Origin: RUG695 sp050943135
Lineage (GTDB): Bacteria > Planctomycetota > Planctomycetia > Pirellulales > Thermoguttaceae
Direction of reading: 5' to 3'
Assembly (NCBI GenBank): GCA_050943135.1
Contig: JBMNOP010000002.1
Coordinates: forward strand, 186,001 to 250,000
DNA length: 64,000 nucleotides
Each line of letters opens with the position of its first letter. Positions within the stretch are counted from its first letter, which is position 1. Below the pieces are notes generated by a model that was not told where the DNA came from, searched no databases, and saw only the letters and a program-made list of their open reading frames with translations. Both the position numbers and the translations under genes were made by a program. Shown here in pieces: positions 34,889-43,413 of this stretch.

Positions 34889-36325
34889 TCATCTCCTTTT
34901 CTCGACAGACGGGGGAAATGTCGAGACACGTTCACTTTCCTCGGACGTCGGTGATCCGCCGACAACGATCGGTTCTCCCTCCCGTTTGGTGATCAGCATA
35001 CGCAATCCAATGACGGCAAAGATCGGGATAATTGTCATTGCCGGAGCGCGCATTCGCATATTTGTCCAATAGAGAAGGTGTGGCAACTGGACCGCAATCA
35101 ACAGGAACATAAGCCATGACCAGTTCGACCAATAGGGAGAAACCAAAAGCCGACGACGAGACGAACTCACGAGAGGAACACAGACATGAAGTGCTCCCAG
35201 AAGAGCCAGTGAAAGTTCAATGGCATAAAAAACTCCGACGGTGTAGCGGCAAATCCCCTGAAACCACGACTCGTCGGGGTCAACTCGATAAGGAATAAAC
35301 TGCCACAAATTTCCGAACCGGACCAGCGCGGCAACAAACGCACCCCGCGGATTTTCGTACATCTCCTTATGAGCTTGCTCATAGGCCAATTCATCGCGAC
35401 GGAGTTCCCACGCCGTTCCCGTCGCACCATATTGCTCGGCATCTTCGGCTTGAATCGATTCCCACTGACGCTGAAATTCTTCGGAATCCCAGGGACCGGA
35501 AAAAGGACCCGGATCGGAATTGTGGGCATAGAGATATCGATTATTCGCCAAATAAAGCGTGTAGCCGCCATGCGTCGTCGTGAAGACCGTTTCACCCATT
35601 TTGAGCTGATTCCGAACCCCCCAGGTCATCAAAACCGCGGCAAATCCCAAAATGTAGGATAAGACAAAACGAAACCGCAGTTTCCGTCTCACGGAATAAT
35701 TGAGTAACCCCAAAAACACGAGTAGGCCGAATCCGAAAAAGACGGGCCGGCAAAGAGCGGCCGCCCCCGCGAGCAAACCGATCCCGAGAAAGGATTTGAG
35801 TCCCTTTTGGCGCGGCATCATTGCCAGGGTCAAGAGCCAGATAATGAGTACCGCCAAAAAAGCGGCAAGCGTTTCGGTCATCACCATCCGTGACTGCGCC
35901 AACAGGATCGGATCGATCGCCGTCAAAAGGGCCGCGGCAAACGCCCATTTGCGGGGAAAGGTAAGAATCAAAGCCAATTTATAGGCGATCAAAACGGTAA
36001 GTACCCCCAGAATCCAATGGAGCAGGGCCGTCGCGCTCCGCTCGGAAAGGAGATAGGCCGGCACCGTTTCAGACAGGCGCGTCGTTTCCGGAGTCAGCGT
36101 ATAGACAGCACGTAAAATTACCGGATAGAGCGGAGGACGGTAGGCCGTCGGTGTTTCCCCATCCCCGAAAACGGCGTTGTTGCGAAGATTTTCCGCAAGA
36201 GCTCGATAGTTATCGGGATCAGCATCAAAAGAATCCATCTTGACAAGCACGACGGTCCCGCGGATCACAAATGCCAAGACAAAAAGCAGAAAAAAGGGAG
36301 TTTTGAACCGCGAGGAAAAAAACAT
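34889..36325 (-). CDS. PMT/ArnT-like (GT39-type) membrane glycosyltransferase
   Basis: The 478-residue protein has about ten membrane segments and the N-terminal periplasmic-loop signature of the PMT_2 superfamily: an acidic DADPDNYRALAENL after the first segment, followed by TAYRPPLYP. These enzymes move a sugar from a polyprenyl-phosphate donor to lipid or protein on the outer face of the membrane. The substrate is not predictable here. The gene stands alone on the minus strand, convergent with the secreted protein gene at 33760. The C-terminal tail is Ser/Glu-rich and soluble. Confidence 0.8.
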   Translation of the reverse strand: MFFSSRFKTPFFLLFVLAFVIRGTVVLVKMDSFDADPDNYRALAENLRNNAVFGDGETPTAYRPPLYPVILRAVYTLTPETTRLSETVPAYLLSERSATALLHWILGVLTVLIAYKLALILTFPRKWAFAAALLTAIDPILLAQSRMVMTETLAAFLAVLIIWLLTLAMMPRQKGLKSFLGIGLLAGAAALCRPVFFGFGLLVFLGLLNYSVRRKLRFRFVLSYILGFAAVLMTWGVRNQLKMGETVFTTTHGGYTLYLANNRYLYAHNSDPGPFSGPWDSEEFQRQWESIQAEDAEQYGATGTAWELRRDELAYEQAHKEMYENPRGAFVAALVRFGNLWQFIPYRVDPDESWFQGICRYTVGVFYAIELSLALLGALHVCVPLVSSSRRRLLVSPYWSNWSWLMFLLIAVQLPHLLYWTNMRMRAPAMTIIPIFAVIGLRMLITKREGEPIVVGGSPTSEESERVSTFPPSVEKRR

Positions 36326-36547
36326 GGCTCAGTTCTCTCTTACCGGAAAAATCCCTTTTGGTAATCGAAAGAAAGAATTTTGAGCGAAAGGAACCACCGC
36401 TTCAAAACTCCCCGTTCCACCCTTTTATGCCGAATGACGATCCGTAAAGAGTTTTGAAACCCACGACTCACGAATCGATTCCGAATCGACGCCCTGATAT
36501 TTTAGAAACTATTTTCATAATAGCAAGTGTTTTTCCGAAATTCGGGA

Positions 36548-36961
36548 TCACAAAAGATCTCTCTCGTACATCTTTTTTTGTTCCGATTTCTTTTCGGCAA
36601 CCGCCGCTTCGGATTCTTTTCTGTCGCGAAGATTCTCAAGAACCTTTACCTCACGAACCGACTCTCTCAGTTTGTTCCGCGCTTCCGAGACCGCACCGGC
36701 CGCCCGAAGGAGTTCGAAAGCCGTCTCTTTTTTCAGACGGCTCAACTCCTGCTGGCGCGCTTCACAGAGTCGAAGTTCTTCGAGGGGAATCGGTCGCCGT
36801 GTTTCGGCCTGACGCCACTCCGCCTGATTTTGCTCCAAGAGCGCATCGAGTTCGACGATCTTCGTGCGCAAGGCCTGTTCCCGTGATTCGGCATCCAGGA
36901 GCGCGAGCCGCCGTTGGTCGCGACTGTTTTCACGCAATTTGATCAAGGAAGCGATTTTCAT
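36548..36961 (-). CDS. FliJ-like coiled-coil protein
   Basis: The start at 36961 gives a 137-residue protein MKIASLIKLRENSRDQRRLAL, charged and heptad-patterned throughout, with the FliJ-type opening (F.fRL..Ll..Re..e) and length. FliJ is a flagellar export chaperone that contacts the export ATPase. No other flagellar gene is visible; instead it lies 11 bases after the stop of an outer-membrane barrel gene and seems to be the last gene of that operon. It could be an unrelated coiled coil, so no symbol is assigned. Confidence 0.55.
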   Translation of the reverse strand: MKIASLIKLRENSRDQRRLALLDAESREQALRTKIVELDALLEQNQAEWRQAETRRPIPLEELRLCEARQQELSRLKKETAFELLRAAGAVSEARNKLRESVREVKVLENLRDRKESEAAVAEKKSEQKKMYERDLL

Positions 36962-36972
36962 TTCGAGCCTTT

Positions 36973-38490
36973 TCAGAAAGTCAATCGAAGCCGTGCGATC
37001 CCCGCGGGCTTGGGTCGCACGTTGTCGTCCCGGAAACCGGCGGGGGTCCATCCCTCGATCTCCAAATGGCGAGCGAACACAAGACCTCCTTCGACGGCCC
37101 AGTTGACGTCACCGGTTGTTTTCTTTTCGATGCCGCCAAGGAGCCGATAATCGTAATAGGATATCTTGGCATTGTTTCCCCAGAGATCACGCTCTTCGCC
37201 GTCGGGTTTAATCGCCCAGGAACCGCCGCTCAGCTCGCCGGAAACGTAGATCCAATATGGGGAGTTCCCCTCCTCAATTTCGGGAATCCCCCTCATCCAG
37301 GTGATCCGCCGGGCGGCTTTGGCCCTCGGAAAAACGGCATCAAGATAGGAATCTTCGTTCGGACGCCACGAAATGCCGAAAACGGGAACAATTTTCCAAT
37401 TGGAAATATCCTGATACGAGGCTCCGACCAAGATTCGGGTCGTCTCGTTCCATCTCCAAATTCCGATCACGTTACCGGTAAAACGAAGCGCGTCGCTCGA
37501 ACTTGTTTTCATATCGGAGTTCCAGGAAGCGCCAAACCCGAGATTGAGCATAAAACATTGGGAAAGAGGGGCAAGCCATTCCCCCTGAATCCCTCCGGTA
37601 TAAAGCCCGACCTTCTTTCCGAAGATCGGTTCAAGATATTCGGAGATCGTCAGATCGGTCCAGGAAAAACGGGGAGTCACCATGAGCAGGTGATCCGGGT
37701 CGGGAAACGGAAGAGCGAAGCGAGCCGAGCCGCCGAAGGTTGTCATTCCGCTTTTGCGCTCGCCGACATTTGGGATATATTCGGCTTCCCCCCAAACCTG
37801 CTGGAAAAAGCCGTCCCTTCGAATGGTCGGTGTGACAAAGAAATCGGCAACGGCACTCTCTTCTTCCTCTCGGCCATCCTCGCCGATCGCCGAATAGTAA
37901 CCACTCGGCGGCGTGTCCAAAACCGGAGCGGGAAGGTTGGGACTGTAAGGATCATACACCTGACCTCCCTCCCCGTAAATCGTTCCGCCGGAAGTCAGAA
38001 AGTAGGTGTTCTGCGCGGGAGCTAGATAATTTCCGTCGCCCGAGGCTGTAGGCGAACCGTCGTACCAAGGGAGAACCGGGGAAGAGTCGGGGACAAATTC
38101 GCCATCGGAAAGAAGTCCTCCGCCGACGGTACTGCGCCGTGTCACCGAGGCGGTTCGTACAGTCCGCCCGGTCGGGATTGTTCCCATCAACCGTTCCGTC
38201 AGATAGGGGGAAGACGATGTAATCACCTCGCCATCTGAAGAAGATTCGGTAATGTGGAACCGACCGTCCGATTCCGGAATGATTTCGGGAGGAGCAACCA
38301 GCGTAGAGGTGGGAACCCTTTTTTTCTGTTTTGATTTTCCTCTTGTGTAACCGACCAAACCTCGCTCGGGTGGTGTATAATTTGTAATACCGACCTGACT
38401 TTTAAAGGGCCCCTGTGCGAAAAGCTCCCCCGAGATGGTAAGAAGAACGACCAGGAGCGTCAGCGCAAAGGAAGAAACACGGCGCGGCAT
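36973..38490 (-). CDS. Planctomycete outer-membrane beta-barrel protein
   Basis: The 505-residue protein has a signal peptide (ending ISGELFAQ), a low-complexity linker of about 200 residues rich in Ser, Pro and Tyr, then a C-terminal barrel (about 220-505) of alternating aromatic strands that ends RLRLTF, the terminal Phe expected for outer-membrane insertion. Its ATG follows directly on the stop codon of the preceding barrel gene (TAA then ATG without a gap), so the two are translationally coupled and probably form a pair. Confidence 0.75.
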   Translation of the reverse strand: MPRRVSSFALTLLVVLLTISGELFAQGPFKSQVGITNYTPPERGLVGYTRGKSKQKKRVPTSTLVAPPEIIPESDGRFHITESSSDGEVITSSSPYLTERLMGTIPTGRTVRTASVTRRSTVGGGLLSDGEFVPDSSPVLPWYDGSPTASGDGNYLAPAQNTYFLTSGGTIYGEGGQVYDPYSPNLPAPVLDTPPSGYYSAIGEDGREEEESAVADFFVTPTIRRDGFFQQVWGEAEYIPNVGERKSGMTTFGGSARFALPFPDPDHLLMVTPRFSWTDLTISEYLEPIFGKKVGLYTGGIQGEWLAPLSQCFMLNLGFGASWNSDMKTSSSDALRFTGNVIGIWRWNETTRILVGASYQDISNWKIVPVFGISWRPNEDSYLDAVFPRAKAARRITWMRGIPEIEEGNSPYWIYVSGELSGGSWAIKPDGEERDLWGNNAKISYYDYRLLGGIEKKTTGDVNWAVEGGLVFARHLEIEGWTPAGFRDDNVRPKPAGIARLRLTF

Positions 38491-39819
38491 TTAGAAGGCG
38501 AACCCCGCTTTAAGGTAAACGGCACTCTTCGGTTTGTAGAGGGATGTGGAGTGGGCATAAAGCTGGCGGCCGAATGCACCACCGACTTCAAAGAAACCGT
38601 TGAATCCGGACGGACATTCAAACTGAAGTCCGAGTCCAACCCGGTAATCGTTGTAATCGAGGTTATAGGTTCCGTCGAAATCTCTCGTCAGCCATCGACC
38701 GCCGCCGATATCCCCTTGAAGGTATCCCCACCACTTCGTCTCGTTCAGATTGGCGAGATAGTGGGAAAGACGCGGATTCGGAAAAACAAGATACCAATCG
38801 TTTTTGTCATTCGGAATCCAACGAATCCCACCGGAAGGTAGGAGCTTGTAACGGTTTCGTCCGTAATAGACCACACCACCGATCGCGGTAACCTGCTCGT
38901 TGATTTTCAAGGTCGCCAAACCGCGACCACGAATGAAAAAGGCGTCGCTGTTGACCTTTTTAAACGAAGAAGCCACTCCCACCTGTACCCAAAGATCGGC
39001 GCCGATTTCTTCACTGAACTGCGGCTTGGCTCCAAACCCAAGCGACGCGTCAAACGTTTCGCCGGGCATCGAGTGAACATTCACCAGATCGGGCATATCC
39101 CAGAACTGCATTCCGAAATTGGGAGAAAGGTACCAATACCCACTAACACCATCCTGGTTGGCGTGCGGCAGATATTTGCAGGGAAAGTTGAACTGAATGT
39201 TGAAATCGAAATCGTGAAGACCGAGTCCGGAATTACCGCTCTTCGGAATAAATGTATAGGCGGCCGATGTCCCCTCCCAGAACCGTTTCATTGTCTGAAC
39301 CGGTTGACTGAAGAAATTAGGATTGGAATCGGTGGGAAAAGGAGGAGCAACATTCCCGGAGGAGGGGGTCAATGTGCCCGCATCCGTCGGTGGGGCAACC
39401 GAAGTCGTCGACTGCGGAGCCGAGCTCCCCGCACCGCTGAGGGTCGGAGCCTGGTCGGCCGCCGAAACACCGGCGGTGGACTGGGCGACAAGGACCGGAG
39501 ACGTCTGAACCGCAGTCCAATAGGCATCGGAACTTTGCCCGAGAATTAGCGAAGAGGAGGAAAAATCGAATCCGATCGGGTCCTCTGATCTATCTTCCGA
39601 CAGAATATCTTCGGTAAGCGACTCAATCGAAGCTCGGCAAGGGAACATTTCGATCTGCGGATCACCAAGTGCCGTCAGCCGGAATTGTTCGGCATAAAAT
39701 CCATCGGCAAAAGAAGAAACACAAACCTGCACGAACAGCACCGCGGCAAAGAGGCAAAAGCTCTTTGTCCGGAGTAAAAACACCTGTCCTTTCAGTGCTC
39801 CGTTCATCGTTGATTTCAT
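38491..39819 (-). CDS. Planctomycete outer-membrane beta-barrel protein, second paralogue
   Basis: The start at 39819 (AGGGG about 8 bases upstream) gives a 442-residue protein with a signal peptide (KSFCLFAAVLFVQVCVSSFA), a Pro/Ser/Ala-rich linker (about 90-165) and a C-terminal barrel ending VYLKAGFAF with terminal Phe. The barrel shares motifs with the downstream protein, for example GGIRWIPN here and GISWRPNE there, so the genes arose by duplication. It is the first gene of a three-gene minus-strand operon. The function, porin or structural, is unknown. Confidence 0.75.
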   Translation of the reverse strand: MKSTMNGALKGQVFLLRTKSFCLFAAVLFVQVCVSSFADGFYAEQFRLTALGDPQIEMFPCRASIESLTEDILSEDRSEDPIGFDFSSSSLILGQSSDAYWTAVQTSPVLVAQSTAGVSAADQAPTLSGAGSSAPQSTTSVAPPTDAGTLTPSSGNVAPPFPTDSNPNFFSQPVQTMKRFWEGTSAAYTFIPKSGNSGLGLHDFDFNIQFNFPCKYLPHANQDGVSGYWYLSPNFGMQFWDMPDLVNVHSMPGETFDASLGFGAKPQFSEEIGADLWVQVGVASSFKKVNSDAFFIRGRGLATLKINEQVTAIGGVVYYGRNRYKLLPSGGIRWIPNDKNDWYLVFPNPRLSHYLANLNETKWWGYLQGDIGGGRWLTRDFDGTYNLDYNDYRVGLGLQFECPSGFNGFFEVGGAFGRQLYAHSTSLYKPKSAVYLKAGFAF

Positions 39820-39932
39820 AGAAAAACCCCTAGTTGGGCAGAGGATACTAAAATCGGAAAAATCGGTCAAGGCATATTATTTCCGCCGTGTTCCTTTTGG
39901 CGGACGCCTCTTCCTTTAACACGGAAATCGCT

Positions 39933-39938
39933 TATAAT
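39933..39938 (+). promoter_or_regulatory. -10 box TATAAT next to the birA start
   Basis: A perfect TATAAT ends 7 bases before the birA ATG (39946), which puts the predicted transcription start at the start codon itself. No Shine-Dalgarno is available, so the mRNA may be leaderless. The -35 region is poor. Confidence 0.45.
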
Positions 39939-39945
39939 TTGGGGC

Positions 39946-40533
39946 ATGAGCACCGAAAATTGGAACCGATTAACAAAGGTAACACGTCTGGTCAAAGTCT
40001 TTCGCTACAGCGAGATTCCCTCAACCAATGACCGCGCCGGCGCCTATTTAAGGCGGATTCGCAAACCAATGACCGGTCCGGTTCTCTTTGCCGCCGACCG
40101 CCAAACTGCCGGTCGCGGGCGGGGTGCCCACACATGGTGGTCGCCCGACGGCGGACTTTTTCTCTCGTATGCTGCCCGAAGATCCGATTTCGGTATTTCC
40201 GATGGTGAAAGCGTCGAGCTTTCCCTTTCCGCGGCGCGGGCGGTCGCCCAAACAGTTCGCCGTCAGGGATCGGCGCTCCATCCCGAGGTGTTCTCAATAC
40301 AGGTCAAGCCCCCCAACGACGTCCTGCTCAACGGTCGGAAGGTTTGCGGCATTCTGATCGAGTCTCCCTCTCCGGAAACGGTCATCATCGGGATCGGGGT
40401 CAATCTGAATACCCCTTCTCTTCCGATCCCCAAAGAATTGCACAGTCGGTTTATCGCCATCGAGATGGTACTTGGCTCGCCGCTTGACCCACTTGATTTT
40501 GTTACCGAATTAACCCAAAGACTTTTCCCATGA
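39946..40533 (+). CDS. birA: Biotin--[acetyl-CoA-carboxylase] ligase, minimal form
   Basis: The 195-residue protein has the biotin ligase core: STNDRA, the biotinoyl-AMP loop AGRGRGAHTWWS (GRGRG at 56-60), KPPND (121-125, usually KWPND) and GILIESP. It attaches biotin to the carboxylase carrier protein through biotinyl-5'-AMP. The N-terminal DNA-binding domain of E. coli BirA and the C-terminal SH3-like domain are absent, so it should not be a repressor. Its stop overlaps the ATG of the holB gene (ATGA at 40530-40533). Confidence 0.9.
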   Translation: MSTENWNRLTKVTRLVKVFRYSEIPSTNDRAGAYLRRIRKPMTGPVLFAADRQTAGRGRGAHTWWSPDGGLFLSYAARRSDFGISDGESVELSLSAARAVAQTVRRQGSALHPEVFSIQVKPPNDVLLNGRKVCGILIESPSPETVIIGIGVNLNTPSLPIPKELHSRFIAIEMVLGSPLDPLDFVTELTQRLFP

Positions 40534-41699
40534 GCTGGCAGGGAATCGAAGGACACGATCGAATCGCTGAAATGTTCTCTCGTGCGTTTACGCGCGGGCG
40601 TCTGGAAGGGAGCTTTCTTTTCACCGGACCGGAAGGAATCGGAAAACGTTCCTTTGCATTTCAGCTGGCCAAAACGATTCTCTGCTTGTCACCGCGAGGG
40701 TTCGCCCCCTGCGGGGAATGTGAGTCGTGCCGACTTTTTGACCTTCGATTCGTCCCGATCAAAGAGGAAGTGATCACCAGCGAAAAGGTCGCCAAGGCCA
40801 GGGAACGAGCGGCCCAAAAAGTTAAAGAGAAGAAGAAGAAACAGGCTGCAGCAGAAAACGACCCATTCCATGTCGAGATCCCGAATCATCCCGACTTTTA
40901 CTATATTGCCAAACCGGCCGATCGCACACAACTGCCACTGGAACTTTTGATCGGTCCGAAGGAAGACCGTGGAACAAGCGGGCTTTGTCATGATCTTTTT
41001 CGGACCCCCTTCTTCGGCAATCGAAAGGTCGCGGTCATCGACGATGCCGATACGCTCAATGAAGAAGGCGCCAATGCGCTTCTCAAAACGCTGGAGGAAC
41101 CACCGAGAGGTGCGTTGATGATACTGATCGGCACCAGTCCTGCCAAGCAACTTCCGACGATCCGTTCCCGTTGCCAGTCGGTTCGCTTTTCACCCCTTTC
41201 GACACGCGATCTGGCAACCGTTCTGGTCAACAACGGAATGGCTATCGATTTTGAGGAAGGGGTGCGACTCGCCAAATATGGCGACGGTTCATGCAAAACA
41301 GCAATACTACACAAAGACGATTCCCTCCGAAAGTTTCGCCCCGAACTATATATGGAGCTCGTCAAGGGAACCCCGGATTTCGTAAAATTCTCGAAAAGCG
41401 TCAACGATTTCGTCGAGAGCGGAACAAAAGACGCACAGACTCGACGTCGACGTCTGACGATTGTACTTACCTATGCCGCTCGTTTTTACCGTGACCTGCT
41501 CCGTTTCCTTTCGGGAGATGAATCGGTTCTTGTCGGAAACCATGATTCGGGACAAGCGCTGCGCCAAGCGGCACAGAAAGGTTCTTCTTCCCTCACGGTA
41601 GCCCAAAATGCCGAACGAACCATCGAAGCACTCGAACAGATCGACCGGATGGGGAACCTCTCCTACATTGTCGAGTCGTGGATCAGCGATCTGCGGTAG
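40530..41699 (+). CDS. holB: DNA polymerase III, delta' subunit
   Basis: The 389-residue AAA+ protein has Walker A GPEGIGKR (33-40), the four zinc-module cysteines C52, C61, C64, C67, the Walker B-region DDADTLNEEGANALLKTLEE, and the arginine-finger motif IRSRCQ. Delta' is part of the clamp loader that places the sliding clamp on DNA. A Lys/Glu-rich insertion (about 75-115) after the zinc module is not found in E. coli. It overlaps birA by 4 bases. Confidence 0.9.
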   Translation: MSWQGIEGHDRIAEMFSRAFTRGRLEGSFLFTGPEGIGKRSFAFQLAKTILCLSPRGFAPCGECESCRLFDLRFVPIKEEVITSEKVAKARERAAQKVKEKKKKQAAAENDPFHVEIPNHPDFYYIAKPADRTQLPLELLIGPKEDRGTSGLCHDLFRTPFFGNRKVAVIDDADTLNEEGANALLKTLEEPPRGALMILIGTSPAKQLPTIRSRCQSVRFSPLSTRDLATVLVNNGMAIDFEEGVRLAKYGDGSCKTAILHKDDSLRKFRPELYMELVKGTPDFVKFSKSVNDFVESGTKDAQTRRRRLTIVLTYAARFYRDLLRFLSGDESVLVGNHDSGQALRQAAQKGSSSLTVAQNAERTIEALEQIDRMGNLSYIVESWISDLR

Positions 41700-41739
41700 G
41701 AGAAACGTCGCGCCCCAAGGCCGCCGCGACCGAATAACC

Positions 41740-43008
41740 TTACATATCGGTCCCGTCATTTTCCGTGAAAAGGGATGCGAGGTTTAGAAGGGTCCGAACC
41801 GCGACTTCCATTTTGTCCACCGAGAGCCATTCGGTAACCGCGTGAAAATTATTCCCACCGGTAAAAATGTTGGGGGTCGGAAGCCCCTTTTCGGTCAGGC
41901 GCGAACCATCGGTTCCTCCGCGAATCGGTTTCCAGTACGGCTCGGCACCGGAAAGACGAACCGCCTCTTCCAGACACGTCAGTATGCGGGGATGTTCTTT
42001 CAGTCCTTCTGCCATATTCGGGTACTGTTTTTTGTACTCGGCATGCCACCGGGCGCTCGGGTTCAGCACCTGATGCCGTGCGAGGATCTCATCCAAAATA
42101 CGACGATTTTCGGCCATATCGGCATCGGTAAACCCACGAAGAATAATATGTGCTTCCGCCGAAGCCACGTCGCCCGACATGGAACAGAGATGAATGTAAG
42201 GTTCCCGCCCGTCGGTCCTCTCGGGCGAGCGGTCGGCAGGCAAATCCGAGACGAATCCGGCCAGTGCCCGTACGGCGCTGACCATCACGTCTTTAGCCGT
42301 TCCGGGATGAATATCAACCCCTTTGACCTTGAGAAGAAACTGTTCGGCCGAAAACGTCTCTTTGTTGATCTCACCGGGAAGTTCTCCGTCGACGGTATAG
42401 GCAAAATCCGCGCCGAACCCTTCGATATCAAAAAAATCGGTTCCGCGCCCGACCTCTTCGTCGGGAGTAAAAGCAATCCGGATCTTTCCGTGGCGATGGG
42501 GTTGTCCGCCAATCTTTTCGTTCAAAAGACGGTCGGCAGCCGTCATGATCGCCGCCACCCCCGCCTTGTCGTCGGCACCGAGGAGGGTAGAACCGTCGGT
42601 AACGACAAGCGTGTCCCCCACACAACGCTTCAGCCCTTCCGATTCGGGAATCTCGACTCCGGATTCAAGTCGGATCGAGCCGCCGCAATAATCGATCAGC
42701 TTCGGACGCACATCTTTTCCCGAAGTATCGGGTGCGGTGTCGAGGTGAGCGATCCACCCCATCACCGGAATCGAAGCGGCCGCCTGTTCCTCGGCCGGCC
42801 GAGGATCGGGGATGGTTGCGGTCACATAACCATGCTTGTCCTGAACAACCTCAACAGCCCCCATCGCACGAAGTTCTTCGGCAAGAAGCGCCCCGAGCCG
42901 CCGTTGGCCCGGCGTACTCGGCACCTCGGAAATACCTTCCTTCGACGTCGTTTCGACACGAACATATCGCAAAAAACGATCTAACGCAGATTGAAACATT
43001 CCTGACAC
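41740..43008 (-). CDS. pepT: Peptidase T (tripeptide aminopeptidase, M20B)
   Basis: The 422-residue enzyme carries the M20 metal-site motifs in order: GWIAHLDTAPDTSG, LGADDKAGVAAIM, TPDEEVGRG and YTVDGELPGE, with RGGTDGSRLTEKGLPTPN near the C-terminus. PepT releases the N-terminal residue from tripeptides in the cytoplasm using two zinc ions. The length is close to that of E. coli PepT. GTG at 43008 is chosen as start because GAGGAG lies a few bases upstream; an ATG nine bases further in is possible. It converges with holB. Confidence 0.93.
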   Translation of the reverse strand: MSGMFQSALDRFLRYVRVETTSKEGISEVPSTPGQRRLGALLAEELRAMGAVEVVQDKHGYVTATIPDPRPAEEQAAASIPVMGWIAHLDTAPDTSGKDVRPKLIDYCGGSIRLESGVEIPESEGLKRCVGDTLVVTDGSTLLGADDKAGVAAIMTAADRLLNEKIGGQPHRHGKIRIAFTPDEEVGRGTDFFDIEGFGADFAYTVDGELPGEINKETFSAEQFLLKVKGVDIHPGTAKDVMVSAVRALAGFVSDLPADRSPERTDGREPYIHLCSMSGDVASAEAHIILRGFTDADMAENRRILDEILARHQVLNPSARWHAEYKKQYPNMAEGLKEHPRILTCLEEAVRLSGAEPYWKPIRGGTDGSRLTEKGLPTPNIFTGGNNFHAVTEWLSVDKMEVAVRTLLNLASLFTENDGTDM

Positions 43009-43413
43009 TTCTCTCCTCTAAGGCTCTTTCGTGAATGGGGGCTCGTTATTCGTTTTCGAGTTGGAACATCTCCTCTTCTCAGAAAAATCTCATGGAGTGC
43101 TTTTTATGGCTTCCGTTTCGGTGAATCCCGTAACGGAAGCCTGCACGCAGCCCTCATGGCCAAGAATTCACCGTTCGGAGATAACGACAAAAAAAGATAC
43201 CGGGTTTGCGGTAATACCGATCCCGGGTCACGGGAATCTAAAAACTCATCGTCTCAAAATGCTGAAATCTCAAAATAGGATCGAGATCAGCGTTGAGATC
43301 GACTGAACCGAATTCGGCAAAACGGTATCGGGAACCGCGAGGATCGGCAAGTCGACGTCATTCCCCGGCACATCCGTTGGTCCGGCACTCTAAACTGTGC
43401 GACCCCTGCACCG
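43009..43413. other. 405-bp gap, nothing recognised
   Basis: No gene, tRNA or strong hairpin could be supported. Short frames on the plus strand (for example 43031-43306) lack any recognisable feature. Confidence 0.4.

Noticed and set aside
41842..42984. 380-codon plus-strand frame opposite pepT
   Set aside because: The minus-strand frame carries every M20 motif; the plus-strand frame has none.
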